Below are positions 8,290-16,883 of a stretch of 64,000 nucleotides of DNA, piece by piece; within the stretch, counting starts at the first letter, position 1, and every line of letters begins with the position of its first letter. Origin of the DNA: Agrobacterium larrymoorei (GTDB lineage Bacteria > Pseudomonadota > Alphaproteobacteria > Rhizobiales > Rhizobiaceae); assembly GCF_013322225.1 (NCBI RefSeq), contig NZ_JAAMFB010000026.1, positions 1-64,000 on the forward strand, given 5' to 3'. The position numbers and the translations under genes are program-made. The notes under the pieces were generated by a model. That model saw only the letters and a list, made by a program, of their open reading frames with translations. It had not been told where the DNA came from and made no database searches.

Positions 8290-9504
8290 TCACGCCGACC
8301 TTTTCTCAGCTTCCCCGTTCAACCGTAGCAGTGCCATCACCATCGGCCCGAGTGAAAACTCCCCGCGTGCCGCCCGGTTGGTGAGATCCCGCAGATAGCC
8401 GCCCGCAGAGTTGATATGCCCTGCCCTCTCCAGAATGCAGGCAATCGCAACCGCTGCGTTTTCAGGCCCCATGGTTTCGCAGGCCTCCTGATAGGCCGAC
8501 GGGCTGACGCCGAGCATCGATCTTACCACGACGGCGGCCGACATGAGATCGCGCCAACCACCCACAGTGCCAGCCGGACCATAGTCGATAATCTGTGGGC
8601 ATGCCTTCAGCACAACACCCAGAGGAAACGCCTTCAGCGTCTCGGTGTCAGTCCCGCGTCTCTTGCTCGGCTTTTCGCCCTGCTCTTTTTCAGAGCTAGG
8701 TTCAAGTTCATGGAAGGATTCGGATTTTGAATTCTGTATGTGCTGCTCAATATGAGCAGCATTGGTGCTATTAAATTCTGAATTTGACTGCGTATCCAAC
8801 AGATTAAGGATTTCCTCGCGGAGAAGCTCGAGTTCGTCGAGGATGCTGGCGACGTCAGCGATGGTTGGGGAGCGTGGAATGCGGGCTACGAGGTCGATGT
8901 ACATCGTCTCGATCGCCATCCAGTCGCCGTCAGCCCCCTCCTCTATCGCCGCAGTGATGAGCTTGCGGACGTCCCGGCGGCAGATTGTCAGGTTCTCTTT
9001 CGCCTTACGGAATGCGGAACGAGCAGCAACGACTCTCTGCGCGATGACAGCGAGTTCCTCAGATCGGGCAAGGATTGGCGAAAGGTCGAAGCCAAACGCA
9101 TTCTCGATCTCGCCGGAACCGTTCTTCCTCGCATAGCGCTTGCCGTTAGCACTGTCCTTGCGGACGATGAGACCAGCATCGACCAGAAGCGCAAGATGGC
9201 GACGCAATGTGGCCCCTGCCATACCGTGGGCTCGAAGGATCAACTGCGCGTTTGAAGGAAACACGACGAGCTGTGCGTCTTGGCGCAATTCGTTTTCCGG
9301 ATAGAAGCTCAGAAGCGCGTCGAGCACCGCCAGGCTGTTCGACTGTAAGCCGAGCTCTTCTCTCGCTTCGGAGACGTCACGGAAGACTTTCCACTTTTCG
9401 ACTGTCTTGCCAGCCTTAATCTCGTTTGTTGCCACCTGGCGCTTCACCAAGGCAAGCGTCATTGGCCGCCGCCCAAAAGGCGTCGTCACACTTCCTGTCT
9501 GCAT
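8290..9504 (-). CDS. repC: Plasmid replication initiator RepC
   Basis: A 404-residue protein, start set at the ATG at 9504 because GAGGGTGAG precedes it and the sequence from MQTGSVTTPFGRRPM on is the usual RepC N-terminus; an upstream frame to 9621 runs through the antisense-RNA region. It has the RepC winged-helix region (LRAHGMAGATLRRHLALLVDAGLI) and the conserved C-terminal SAGGYLRDLTNRAARGEFSLG. RepC binds the origin inside its own gene and is limiting for copy number. Last gene of repABC, controlled by the countertranscribed RNA in the repB-repC gap. Confidence 0.93.
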   Translation of the reverse strand: MQTGSVTTPFGRRPMTLALVKRQVATNEIKAGKTVEKWKVFRDVSEAREELGLQSNSLAVLDALLSFYPENELRQDAQLVVFPSNAQLILRAHGMAGATLRRHLALLVDAGLIVRKDSANGKRYARKNGSGEIENAFGFDLSPILARSEELAVIAQRVVAARSAFRKAKENLTICRRDVRKLITAAIEEGADGDWMAIETMYIDLVARIPRSPTIADVASILDELELLREEILNLLDTQSNSEFNSTNAAHIEQHIQNSKSESFHELEPSSEKEQGEKPSKRRGTDTETLKAFPLGVVLKACPQIIDYGPAGTVGGWRDLMSAAVVVRSMLGVSPSAYQEACETMGPENAAVAIACILERAGHINSAGGYLRDLTNRAARGEFSLGPMVMALLRLNGEAEKRSA

Positions 9505-9596
9505 TCTCTCACCCTCTAAAAGGCAAAAGAAATTTGCTCGCCAAAACAGCGCCAAAGACTCTTGACTGCGATTCGGGGAAATGCGATTCTCTCGTT

Positions 9597-9650
9597 GCGA
9601 CACATTGAGAAGGGCTTCCACGACGGTAACGTTTGGGGGCCTTTTTCTTT
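9597..9650 (+). ncRNA. Probable countertranscribed incompatibility RNA between repB and repC
   Basis: In repABC plasmids a short antisense RNA is made from this gap, opposite to the operon. On the plus strand TTGACT (9562-9567), a 17-base spacer and GATTCT (9585-9590) could be the promoter. 9607-9619 pairs with 9635-9647 to give a stem with several G-U pairs followed by TTT, a plausible intrinsic terminator. It would lower RepC translation. The promoter -10 is weak and the exact ends are inferred. Confidence 0.55.
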
Positions 9651-9678
9651 TGCGGTTTAAATCTCCCGTTTGCGATCA

Positions 9679-9694
9679 ATTGTCAGCTGACAAT
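9679..9694. promoter_or_regulatory. parS centromere palindrome in repB-repC gap
   Basis: ATTGTCAGCTGACAAT is a perfect 16-base palindrome just after the repB stop. The same core, TTGTCAGCTGACAA, recurs upstream of repA at 12051-12064. RepB-binding parS sites of repABC plasmids are 16-base palindromes in such positions. Confidence 0.8.
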
Positions 9695-9698
9695 CGAA

Positions 9699-10697
9699 CT
9701 AATGATCTGTTTCAGAAGCATTATCTCTTTCGAACCGTTCAACCAGATCGCTCATTTGAGCGTCCAGAAACTGTGCGAAGGCTTCTGATGTGATGGTGAC
9801 TTTCGCGCCTTTGTTCGTTCGCTCGATGGATGCGAGGACGACCCCCTTGCGCGTGCGAATCTTTCCGGCCGCGTCCTTCTTCGAGACTTTCGGCCCCTGA
9901 GCCTGATTCCAGAGACGCGTAAACCGATCGTTCGTATCGCTTGCCGTAAACTGGTCATCGGCGATAGCATCAGCCACGCGCTTGGAGGCCGCTCTGTCCT
10001 TCAACAACTCGGCAAAGGCCAACCAGCGTGGGCGACCGATTTTCGAGGCCGGTCCAATCGCAAGAATGACCTCTGTCGGGATGACATCCGAGACCTGCAG
10101 AAGCCGCGACGTTTCAGGCTTATCGACCGAGAGAGCTTGCGAGATCCGGTCGCGATCGAAGCCATGCTGCTCAAGCCTCTTTGCGAACAAGGCTCGCTCG
10201 ATAAAGCTTAGATCGACGCGTGGTCCATTCTCCTGGCCTTGCGCGACTATAAGCTCTTCGTCGGAAAGCTGACGCACAATCGCCTTGACCGGCCGTTCCA
10301 GAACGATGGCCGCACGCAGTCTGCGGTGACCGTAGGCCGCCTGGTAGTGGTTGTCTTTCGTCGGATGCGGACGGACCAAGATGGGGACCTGCTGGCCACT
10401 TTCGCGCATGGAAGCGATCAGTTCATCCAGCGCGGCATCCTTTTCAGTCGGAATACGATCCTGAATGAACGAGGCCTCGATCTGGGCGGGACTTAACTCC
10501 ACAACCTTGTCCCCGGCTGCAAGAGCAGAGCGCAGTTCCTTCGCCGCAGCGGCTTCATCACCGAGACGGCCAAGCGACAGGTTCATGGCTCGCACTGCAC
10601 CAGCGGGCTTGTGCTGTGGCTGCGATTGGATAGGTGCCTTCGCCGCTTCGTCGCCTGCGGAGCTGACCATATTCTTGAGAATGTCACGACCCTTCAT
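9699..10697 (-). CDS. repB: Plasmid partition protein RepB (ParB family)
   Basis: A 332-residue protein. The start is taken at 10697, where ATGA overlaps the repA stop. The N-terminus (MKGRDILKNMV) is a RepB hallmark. A ParB-type domain follows: PILVRPHPTKDNHYQAAYGHRRLRA, shown here as PILVRPH and AAYGHRRLRAA near 118-135, then the helix-turn-helix region DRISQALSVDKPETSRLLQV. It binds parS and works with RepA to segregate the plasmid. Second gene of repABC. Confidence 0.93.
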   Translation of the reverse strand: MKGRDILKNMVSSAGDEAAKAPIQSQPQHKPAGAVRAMNLSLGRLGDEAAAAKELRSALAAGDKVVELSPAQIEASFIQDRIPTEKDAALDELIASMRESGQQVPILVRPHPTKDNHYQAAYGHRRLRAAIVLERPVKAIVRQLSDEELIVAQGQENGPRVDLSFIERALFAKRLEQHGFDRDRISQALSVDKPETSRLLQVSDVIPTEVILAIGPASKIGRPRWLAFAELLKDRAASKRVADAIADDQFTASDTNDRFTRLWNQAQGPKVSKKDAAGKIRTRKGVVLASIERTNKGAKVTITSEAFAQFLDAQMSDLVERFERDNASETDH

Positions 10698-11911
10698 GCA
10701 CGCCCCCATGAACTCTTGAGAAGAGCTTCCACTTCGAGGTTGACCCCATCCATTGCTTCCACCGCGCGATCGTAGGTCTGCCGGTTCATAGATTCCCGAG
10801 CGGCCTCGTAGATCGTCTGCTTGGAGAGGCCAGCATCAGAAATTGCTGTCGACTTCACCATCATGGACGTGAGCACACGATCGCCGAACAAGCTCCGCAA
10901 GAATGCAACGATCTGCGCTTGCGGACCATCGTTTGGCTCGTACCGCGTGACCAGATATCGCATCCAATCATATTCCAGGTTACCGCCTGCGTCCTTGACC
11001 ACCGAAAGAAGGTCAGACGTCATTGCCAGAAACTGGTTCATGGACGCCACGTCGAGCATCTGGGGATGGACCGTTATCAGGACGGCCGTCGCAGCGCAGA
11101 GCGCCGAGAGCGTCAAGAAGCCGAGGGTCGGCGGGCAGTCGATAACGACGACGTCGTACCGGTCCGACAGGTCCGCCAGCGCGTTACCGACCCGCATGAA
11201 AAACATGTCAGTTTCGGTTCCGTTGCGCTCAGCAAGGGCTCGTGGCGTGTCGTGCTCGAATTCGTGAAGTTCGAGATTTCCGGGGATGAGATCCAGACCC
11301 GGGAAATAGGTTTCTCGAACCACCTCCCCTACCGGACGACGAAGCTCATCGTATCGGATAGCCCCGAACAACGTCTCGTTTTCACCAACGTCGAATTCCG
11401 GCTGATAGCCCAACATCGCGGACATCGAGGCTTGCGGATCGAGATCGACGGCGAGGACGCGGTAACCGCGCAGAGCCAGGTACTGAGCGAGATGCGTCGA
11501 GGTCGTTGTCTTACCCGATCCGCCTTTAAAGTTGGTGACCGCAATGACCTGCAGATGTTCGGTCTCGCGGCGTCCGGCCAGATAGGCTGGCTTTGTCTTA
11601 CCCAGGATCTGGCGGATGGTGTTGATCTCGGACAAGGAGAAGGTCCGCCGACCACCCGACGTCTTTTCGGAGGTAACGGAATCTTCCTGAGCCGCCAGAT
11701 GCCGCACGTAGCTGTCGGTTACCCCAAGCAGTTTTGCGGCTTCCGTGCTGCTAAAGCGGCGAAGCGCCTTTTGGGCATCAGGTGAAAACAACCGGGCCGA
11801 AAGCTCTTGAAGATTGCTGCTGAGTTTCGCGGCATCATCGGCTATAGTCTTATCAATCGAGACGCGCTCGATTTTGTCGACCTGGGTGCTTTTTGCGCTC
11901 TTATTCGCCAT
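10694..11911 (-). CDS. repA: Plasmid partition ATPase RepA (ParA family)
   Basis: A 405-residue ParA-type ATPase. An N-terminal helix-turn-helix-like region (STEAAKLLGVTDSYVRHLAA) precedes the deviant Walker A FKGGSGKTTTSTHLA (around 150-164), the switch region DLDPQASMSA and the DCPPTLGF motif. It drives partition with RepB and represses repABC transcription. Overlaps repB by four bases. Upstream sequence from 11912 to 12304 carries the operon promoter region and a parS palindrome. Confidence 0.95.
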   Translation of the reverse strand: MANKSAKSTQVDKIERVSIDKTIADDAAKLSSNLQELSARLFSPDAQKALRRFSSTEAAKLLGVTDSYVRHLAAQEDSVTSEKTSGGRRTFSLSEINTIRQILGKTKPAYLAGRRETEHLQVIAVTNFKGGSGKTTTSTHLAQYLALRGYRVLAVDLDPQASMSAMLGYQPEFDVGENETLFGAIRYDELRRPVGEVVRETYFPGLDLIPGNLELHEFEHDTPRALAERNGTETDMFFMRVGNALADLSDRYDVVVIDCPPTLGFLTLSALCAATAVLITVHPQMLDVASMNQFLAMTSDLLSVVKDAGGNLEYDWMRYLVTRYEPNDGPQAQIVAFLRSLFGDRVLTSMMVKSTAISDAGLSKQTIYEAARESMNRQTYDRAVEAMDGVNLEVEALLKSSWGRA

Positions 11912-12304
11912 TCACGGTAAACCTGACAATTCTCTGCGATTTGCGCAAATGATCTCATAGACCGCATAACCGTCAAGCTGTTTTTGGTTAACCGAAATTA
12001 ACGATTTCTGGCCGGATAATTTCCTTTTATATTTCCGGCCCTTAGCTGAATTGTCAGCTGACAACCGATTGCTGAGAGTTAGCCGCTCTCACCCGGCGGT
12101 TTCCGAGGTCGAGAGAATCGGTGCTGTACTCAGGGACATTGACCCCGTCTCAAGCGCCGTTGCAATGATTGTCGTGGCTCGTCGCCCGGTCGACACACGC
12201 GTCCGATGGAGCAGGTATGAAGTGTCGAGCTGATCCAGCTGCTCAGACGTGAAACGGAGTCCGAGGCGAACGCCATTGGGCTTGGGAGACGCTGATCTCG
12301 GAAA
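11912..12304. other. Gene-free region upstream of repA
   Basis: A 393-base gap expected to hold the repABC promoter and RepA operator. The clearest element is the parS palindrome at 12050-12065. An A/T-rich stretch at 11960-12030 is a reasonable place for the promoter. Minus-strand 12104-12304 stays open in the frame of the upstream cyclase after its stop, but no start codon is present. Confidence 0.5.
12050..12065. promoter_or_regulatory. Second parS palindrome, upstream of repA
   Basis: ATTGTCAGCTGACAAC, a 14-base perfect palindrome core identical to the parS between repB and repC. Paired parS sites flanking the operon are common in repABC plasmids. Confidence 0.75.
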
Positions 12305-13513
12305 TCAGGATCTGACTGCAGATCCGGAATGCGAACCATGCGAAAGATGGACAACGTTGGACGTCACATCCGATGTCGCAGCGAAGAGTGTATAGCCATC
12401 TCGACCCCGGCGCTTCGTCTGATAGAGCGCGCTGTCGGCATTTTCCAACAGAGTCTCAGGTCTGGCGGAAGATTGATGTTGCGTAACGATGCCAATGCTG
12501 ACGGTGACACGCAGTCGAAGGGCATTCCATTGCAAGGGCGTGCCCTTGACTGCTCCGACTATCCGCGCTGCAACCGCTTCAGCGTCTTGTGTGTTTGACT
12601 GGGGGAGCAACAGACCGAATTCGTCTCCTCCAATACGAGCGAAAACGTCGCCGTTTCGCAACTGCCCCATGATCACCCCCACCACGTGCTTCAGTGCCGC
12701 GTCCCCTGTCGCGTGCCCATGCCTGTCGTTGATCGCCTTGAACCGATCGAGATCGAACAGAAGCAGGCTGAAATCATCCTTGACGCCATCGCCATCACAG
12801 GCCCTGTTCAGATGCGTCATAAACAGCCTGCGATTGGCGATCCCCGTCAACTCATCCTCGTTTGCCAGCTGTTCGACTTGGGAGTGCAAGCGTTCGACAG
12901 CTGAGATGAGAAAACCGAAATTCCAGACGACCGAGGCAAACAGGAAGACCAAGAGGTCGATCGAGGCGGCCTGATAAAGTTGGAGGTCAGGCCGGATGCC
13001 GGTCACGATGAGAAGGTTGCCCCCAGCGATGACGCTGTGGGACACCACGCCTGCCCCCATCGCTATTGCGGCAACGACCGCTCCAAGATCCCGGCGGTGT
13101 CTGCGCAAAAGATAGCTTGCCGCGAGCGCGAGTGGGATCGACTGAGCCAGTGTGTAGACAGGATTACGGCCATACCAAGCGTGAAATGTAGCGAGCATCA
13201 CCAAGACGCTGACACCGACCAAGATGGAGCTCCACGCCCCATGCACTTTGTCGCCGTGAAACTGACGCGAGCCGCACCAATTCAGATAGAAACCCAGGAT
13301 AACGAGGCCATTGCCGGCTACCGTGTTGGTGATAATCCCGCCCTCACCTTGAAGAGAAAGAGCGATCCCACCAACGACACCTGCAGCGCTACCTGCAAGC
13401 CAGTACCGCGCAGCATGCAGATCCCTGTATCGGTAGGCGATCATGCTCCAAAGCATGCAGTGTGAGAGATTGAGGAGCAGAACGACAACGAACAGCGTGA
13501 AGAAATCCGGCAT
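12305..13513 (-). CDS. Membrane diguanylate cyclase (GGDEF)
   Basis: A 402-residue protein with about six hydrophobic segments in residues 5-205 followed by a GGDEF domain. The active site GGDEF (295-299) is intact and is preceded by RNGD (286-289) five residues earlier, the RxxD inhibitory site, so product inhibition by c-di-GMP is expected. DDFSLLLFDLDRFKAINDRHGH, shown as LLFDLDRFKAIND, carries the metal-binding aspartate. It would make c-di-GMP in response to a signal sensed in the membrane. Its presence next to repABC may link plasmid carriage to surface behaviour. Confidence 0.92.
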   Translation of the reverse strand: MPDFFTLFVVVLLLNLSHCMLWSMIAYRYRDLHAARYWLAGSAAGVVGGIALSLQGEGGIITNTVAGNGLVILGFYLNWCGSRQFHGDKVHGAWSSILVGVSVLVMLATFHAWYGRNPVYTLAQSIPLALAASYLLRRHRRDLGAVVAAIAMGAGVVSHSVIAGGNLLIVTGIRPDLQLYQAASIDLLVFLFASVVWNFGFLISAVERLHSQVEQLANEDELTGIANRRLFMTHLNRACDGDGVKDDFSLLLFDLDRFKAINDRHGHATGDAALKHVVGVIMGQLRNGDVFARIGGDEFGLLLPQSNTQDAEAVAARIVGAVKGTPLQWNALRLRVTVSIGIVTQHQSSARPETLLENADSALYQTKRRGRDGYTLFAATSDVTSNVVHLSHGSHSGSAVRS

Positions 13514-13718
13514 AAGGCATCCTCTTTGAACCGCAGGATGACGGCTACATGCTAAGGCTTAAAAAGCATGTGAAATAATAATGGGTATTTTAGGGAATGT
13601 CTGTCGGAAGGACGGACACGCGGTCTGCTCGCGGCTCGGCGGCCTCGCCACTCGAAGATGGAAATGACGGGTGTTGAGTTTTAGTAGGCCCCACCCTGCG
13701 CCACGGCTCCATTCCGCG

Positions 13719-13949
13719 TTATGCCACCAAAACCTCATATAGGGCGTCAGCTGAAAATCCCTTTGGCGGTGTGAATGGTTCGCTTCGAATTGGAAAATGG
13801 ATCGAACTCCCACGACATTGAACAATCACAAGATCGTTCATGAAACCAGGTGACATCCGAAAACGCCGAGCAACCATCCCGATAGTAATCGCCTTCTCAA
13901 CGAAGGCGATGACACCCTCAAGCAATGCAATGGGATGTGACTTTCCCAT
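13719..13949 (-). pseudogene. Truncated IS630-type transposase N-terminus
   Basis: A 76-codon frame begins MGKSHPIALLEGVIAFVE and continues ITIGMVARRFRMSPGFMNDLV, which resembles the N-terminal helix-turn-helix of IS630-family transposases that start MGKxHPIxLRxRVVxFVE. After about residue 42 the similarity ends and no catalytic DDE region follows. I read it as the stub of an insertion sequence between the diguanylate cyclase and ardC. The flanking 13514-13718 shows nothing recognisable. Confidence 0.55.
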
Positions 13950-13979
13950 GGCGATCTCCCTTCGTCACCGAGTATCGCT

Positions 13980-14858
13980 TTAGCCCCCGTCGATGTCCAA
14001 TGCGCCTTGAAGGCCGTGAAGATGGTCGGCAACAGCCTGAGCCTTGGCAGCGGCCGTAACGATCGCCCGCTTATCCTGCTTTAAAACCTTCAGCCAGCTT
14101 TCCAGATACGTTGCGGTGTTTTCGCGTGGATCGTGCTCGAGGCCAAGGTCCGCGCACACGAAGGCTGCCGACAGTTCCGCAACGAGCTCTTCCACGGCAT
14201 AGGCTTCAGTCCCGAACCGGCCGGAAAGATCGCGATCGAGACGGTGTTTTGCGCCGGTCCAGTGACCGAGCTCGTGCAGAACCGTGCTGTAAAGATGGAC
14301 TTCGCTCAGAAAGCGTTCACGGGCTGGCATCTCGATGTCATCAGGACCTGGACGATAGCAGGCGTGCTTGCCGCCATACGTGATCTTCGCGCCGGTTCGA
14401 CCGATGAAGTCTTCGACATGCCCGAGGAGGGGCATTGAGCCCTCCGAAATGTCTTCGACCGGGCTTTTGAAGCGGTCGGGTAGGCCATCGATCTGCTCGA
14501 CGTTGAAGACCGTGTAGCCCTTCAGGTACGGGATGCTTTTGTCGTCGGCTTCCTGCTCCTTGGGCGTGAAGGTTCCGTACTTGACGACGAGGGTTCCCTG
14601 TTCGCCCTTTCTGACCTGGCCTCCAAGATCCTGAGCCTGCCGGTAGGTCATCCAGGTGTTCTCGTCGTAGCCGGCGAGCTGACTGGAAAGCCACAGCATG
14701 ATCACGTTGATGCCGCGATAGGCTTCGCCGGTGGCGCGCAGTGGTACCGGCGAGCGGCGGACGGTTCCGCGCCAAGGGCGGATCCAGGGTTTCGTTCCCG
14801 CTTCCAGCTGCTCGATGATGGCATCCGTAATGCGCTGGTAGGTGTCCGTGCTCTGCAT
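13980..14858 (-). CDS. ardC: ArdC-type antirestriction protein
   Basis: A 292-residue protein; start 14858 has AAGGAG upstream. The N-terminal domain (YQRITDAIIEQLEAGTKPW, YRGINVIML, WMTYRQAQDLGGQVRKGEQ) is the ArdC/DUF1738 single-stranded-DNA-binding domain. The C-terminal half has the zincin motif HELGHW with downstream histidine and acidic residues. ArdC proteins are made early during plasmid entry to protect incoming DNA from restriction. Immediately upstream lies an inverted decayed copy of this gene's own start, an unusual structure described separately. Confidence 0.88.
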   Translation of the reverse strand: MQSTDTYQRITDAIIEQLEAGTKPWIRPWRGTVRRSPVPLRATGEAYRGINVIMLWLSSQLAGYDENTWMTYRQAQDLGGQVRKGEQGTLVVKYGTFTPKEQEADDKSIPYLKGYTVFNVEQIDGLPDRFKSPVEDISEGSMPLLGHVEDFIGRTGAKITYGGKHACYRPGPDDIEMPARERFLSEVHLYSTVLHELGHWTGAKHRLDRDLSGRFGTEAYAVEELVAELSAAFVCADLGLEHDPRENTATYLESWLKVLKQDKRAIVTAAAKAQAVADHLHGLQGALDIDGG

Positions 14859-15060
14859 CGCCGTCTCCTTTTCGTTGGTTGACGGCAAAAAACGGAGATA
14901 GCCGAGACGAGCCCATGCACCCGGAGGGCCGCAACGGAGAGGAGGACCGCGGAGCGGTTGAATGGGGGAGGGGCTATCGTAGCTTGTCCGTCAATCACCC
15001 AACGAAACGGGAGACGGCAAACACAAGGGAGCACGGACCGCTAACGGCGCTGCGGTTGCT
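14800..15060. repeat. Fold-back leader of ardC with inverted copy of its start
   Basis: On the minus strand ardC begins GTCAACCAACGAAAAGGAGACGGCG then ATG. On the plus strand 14984-15060 repeats this with small changes: CCGTCAATC, CCAACGAAACGGGAGACGGC, GAGCACGGACC, CTAACGGCG. The ATG is lost. Between the arms (14880-14983) is a GC-rich core with CGGAGAGGAGGACC and a hairpin ACCGCGGAGCGGTT. The whole could fold back on itself as DNA or RNA. Confidence 0.65.
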
Positions 15061-15086
15061 TGTGCTGAATGGGGAAGGGGGCTGCG

Positions 15087-16151
15087 CTAACGATCCCGGT
15101 CGTCCCGGTCGGTCTGCTGCCCACGGGTTGCTAAATGCTGCGCTTCGACGGCCTTGAGCTCTGCGTTGTGATTTGACTGTTGCGGCGCTTGTTCAGCCTT
15201 TTGCTCGACGCTCTGAGGCTGCGGTTGGGCCTCCTGCTCCGGCCGCCCCAAGGTTCTGAAGTCAGATCGGGCGGTGAATTTCACCTCTTCGTCGTCGGCT
15301 GGAATCCGCTCCGGAAGGTCGGCGCGATCGACAGCGATAATGCCGTTCTCGGTCACAACGGTTGCAACGCGGTTGTCATGACCGAACACCTGGCCCTCGA
15401 TCTCTTCGCCCGGGCGGACAGTCCGAACATAATGCTCGAAGGGCTTCTCGCCGACCTGCTCCAGATCCGCGAATGCACCGCGTAGCGCCTCACGGCGGTT
15501 GGGGTCTATCGCATCTTCAACGACGTGCTTCAGCGCGGGGCTGGCAGGGTCATGTGTCGTGGCAATGGACGCTTCGATCATACGGGTTTTGCTGATCACG
15601 CTCATATCGATGTCGTGCCCGTAATGCCGGCCGAGCTCTGTGATGAAGGTTTCCTGCGTCCTTCCGTTGCCTTCGCGAAACGGATGGACATAGTTCAGCT
15701 CTGACAGCGTTTTTGCGGCTCGCTCAACGAATTCTTCCCTGCTGGCTGCCCGTAACGCCTGCGGATCGCTGACCGGCTTCACCGCCTCATTCAAACCCAT
15801 GTCTATACGCGCGCCGTGCAGGAAAGACGTTCCGCCTTTTGAAAGGCCACCAATCGGCTCGAGACGAGTTCCGTCAACCACCGGGCTTTCGTTTCTGGTA
15901 TGACCCGCCCATTCGTACACATCCTGAAATATGTGGCCGTGGATTGCCTTGAGATGAGCGGCGTCAAAGTTACCCTTGGGACCATCACCCTCAAGGATTT
16001 CGGAAATCCGGTCCTGCGTTGCACGATACTCGACCGTGCGAAGCTCCGATTTGGATTCGATACCAAACTTGTTACGGAGAACGTTCTGGCGATCCGGATC
16101 GTCTGACGTATTCGGATAAGTGTAGGAACCCCTGGGGTATTCATCATCCAT
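15087..16151 (-). CDS. Fic-domain protein (FicT-like toxin)
   Basis: A 354-residue protein. The Fic core covers about residues 65-205, with HPFREGNGRT at 156-165. The usual motif is HxFx(D/E)GNGRxxR; here the last arginine is glutamate (Glu167 in GNGRTQE). The flap is near 93-112. The C-terminal part (250-354) is a beta-rich stretch then a polar Gln/Glu-rich tail. Fic proteins with histidine intact transfer AMP to targets such as gyrase. A small VbhA-like gene lies upstream by 69 bases in the same direction, as in FicTA modules. The altered motif makes activity uncertain. Confidence 0.85.
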   Translation of the reverse strand: MDDEYPRGSYTYPNTSDDPDRQNVLRNKFGIESKSELRTVEYRATQDRISEILEGDGPKGNFDAAHLKAIHGHIFQDVYEWAGHTRNESPVVDGTRLEPIGGLSKGGTSFLHGARIDMGLNEAVKPVSDPQALRAASREEFVERAAKTLSELNYVHPFREGNGRTQETFITELGRHYGHDIDMSVISKTRMIEASIATTHDPASPALKHVVEDAIDPNRREALRGAFADLEQVGEKPFEHYVRTVRPGEEIEGQVFGHDNRVATVVTENGIIAVDRADLPERIPADDEEVKFTARSDFRTLGRPEQEAQPQPQSVEQKAEQAPQQSNHNAELKAVEAQHLATRGQQTDRDDRDR

Positions 16152-16220
16152 ACGTAAACCAACAAAAAGCCGTCTGCCCTAGCAGACGGCCTTGAGCCTC
16201 TTGAGACTTGAATGAAATGA

Positions 16221-16433
16221 TCAGCCCTTGGGCTGCGGTAAGATGCGGGCGCGATACTCTTCGCGGGTGAGATCGCCGGCAACGTAAGCAGCGGTCGCCG
16301 CTTCGAGCAGGGCGTCGTCGCCCTGATAGCCTTGGCGAATGTTCATGGCTCGAGCCTGATCCGTGCTCTTCTTTCGAGCCGCTACGGCTTCCGGGGAGCG
16401 GTCGGGACGGGTGGAATGAATGTTCATCGACAA
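16221..16433 (-). CDS. VbhA/FicA-like antitoxin partner of the Fic protein
   Basis: A 70-residue protein. Residues 20-62 (ARKKSTDQARAMNIRQGYQG, then LLEAATAAYVAGDLTREEY) align with VbhA-type antitoxins (ALASQRLEGLEPDPQVV, VVVGELETSDVI). In that family S-x-x-x-E-G supplies the inhibitory glutamate. Here the position reads M-N-I-R-Q-G, with Gln34 in place of glutamate. Placed just upstream of fic in the same direction, as expected for FicA. Function as inhibitor is inferred from position and loose similarity. Confidence 0.6.
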   Translation of the reverse strand: MSMNIHSTRPDRSPEAVAARKKSTDQARAMNIRQGYQGDDALLEAATAAYVAGDLTREEYRARILPQPKG

Positions 16434-16547
16434 ATCTCCAATTACTGTTCAACCTAACACGAAAAGGGCCGAAAATCCAGCTATTTGGCGGATTTTCAGC
16501 CATTTCGGGGTGAGGGGCCCGGTCATATGCCGGGCTTCTCTACGCAA

Positions 16548-16883
16548 TCAATCGCGTGGTTCCCACTCGATGATTGCCTGCAGGGTCGGGTCGTCCTGGC
16601 CGGGGAACCGGCCTAGATTGGCGTTAAAGCCCATGCGCTTGATCGAGATCGTGTAGTAGGGCCTGCCTTCGCCGTTCTCTTTTTTCCAGATGCCGCCCAC
16701 GTCGAGCTTGTGACCTGCGGGAGATGTTGCATAAACGCGGTGCGTCGGGGCTCTCTCGTTGGTGGAAGAAAAAGGCGTTACCGTGATTTCGAGGTCTCGC
16801 TCGATGGTGGAGATGAGGCCGGTACCGTCTGCGGTTCCGATGTTGTCGCCGTTGAACTGGATGTAGTTGGTGATGTTTTTCAT
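16548..16883 (-). CDS. DUF736-family plasmid protein
   Basis: A 111-residue protein starting at 16883 after GAGGAG. It reads NITNYIQFNGDNIGT, then NERAPTHRVYATSPAG, then IWKKENGEGRPYYTISIKR (each part under twenty residues), the DUF736 signature. These small proteins are frequent on rhizobial plasmids near conjugation and establishment genes; their role is unknown. The start region is repeated upstream as an inverted decayed copy. Confidence 0.88.
   Translation of the reverse strand: MKNITNYIQFNGDNIGTADGTGLISTIERDLEITVTPFSSTNERAPTHRVYATSPAGHKLDVGGIWKKENGEGRPYYTISIKRMGFNANLGRFPGQDDPTLQAIIEWEPRD

Noticed and set aside
12104-12304. Minus-strand frame continuing in phase after the diguanylate cyclase stop
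   Set aside because: It is open for 67 codons (RLGLRFTSEQLDQLD) but has no start codon and no known domain; being in phase has a one in three chance.
13559-13825. 88-codon minus-strand frame upstream of ardC region
   Set aside because: Overlaps the IS630-type remnant in another frame, with low-complexity composition and no ribosome site.
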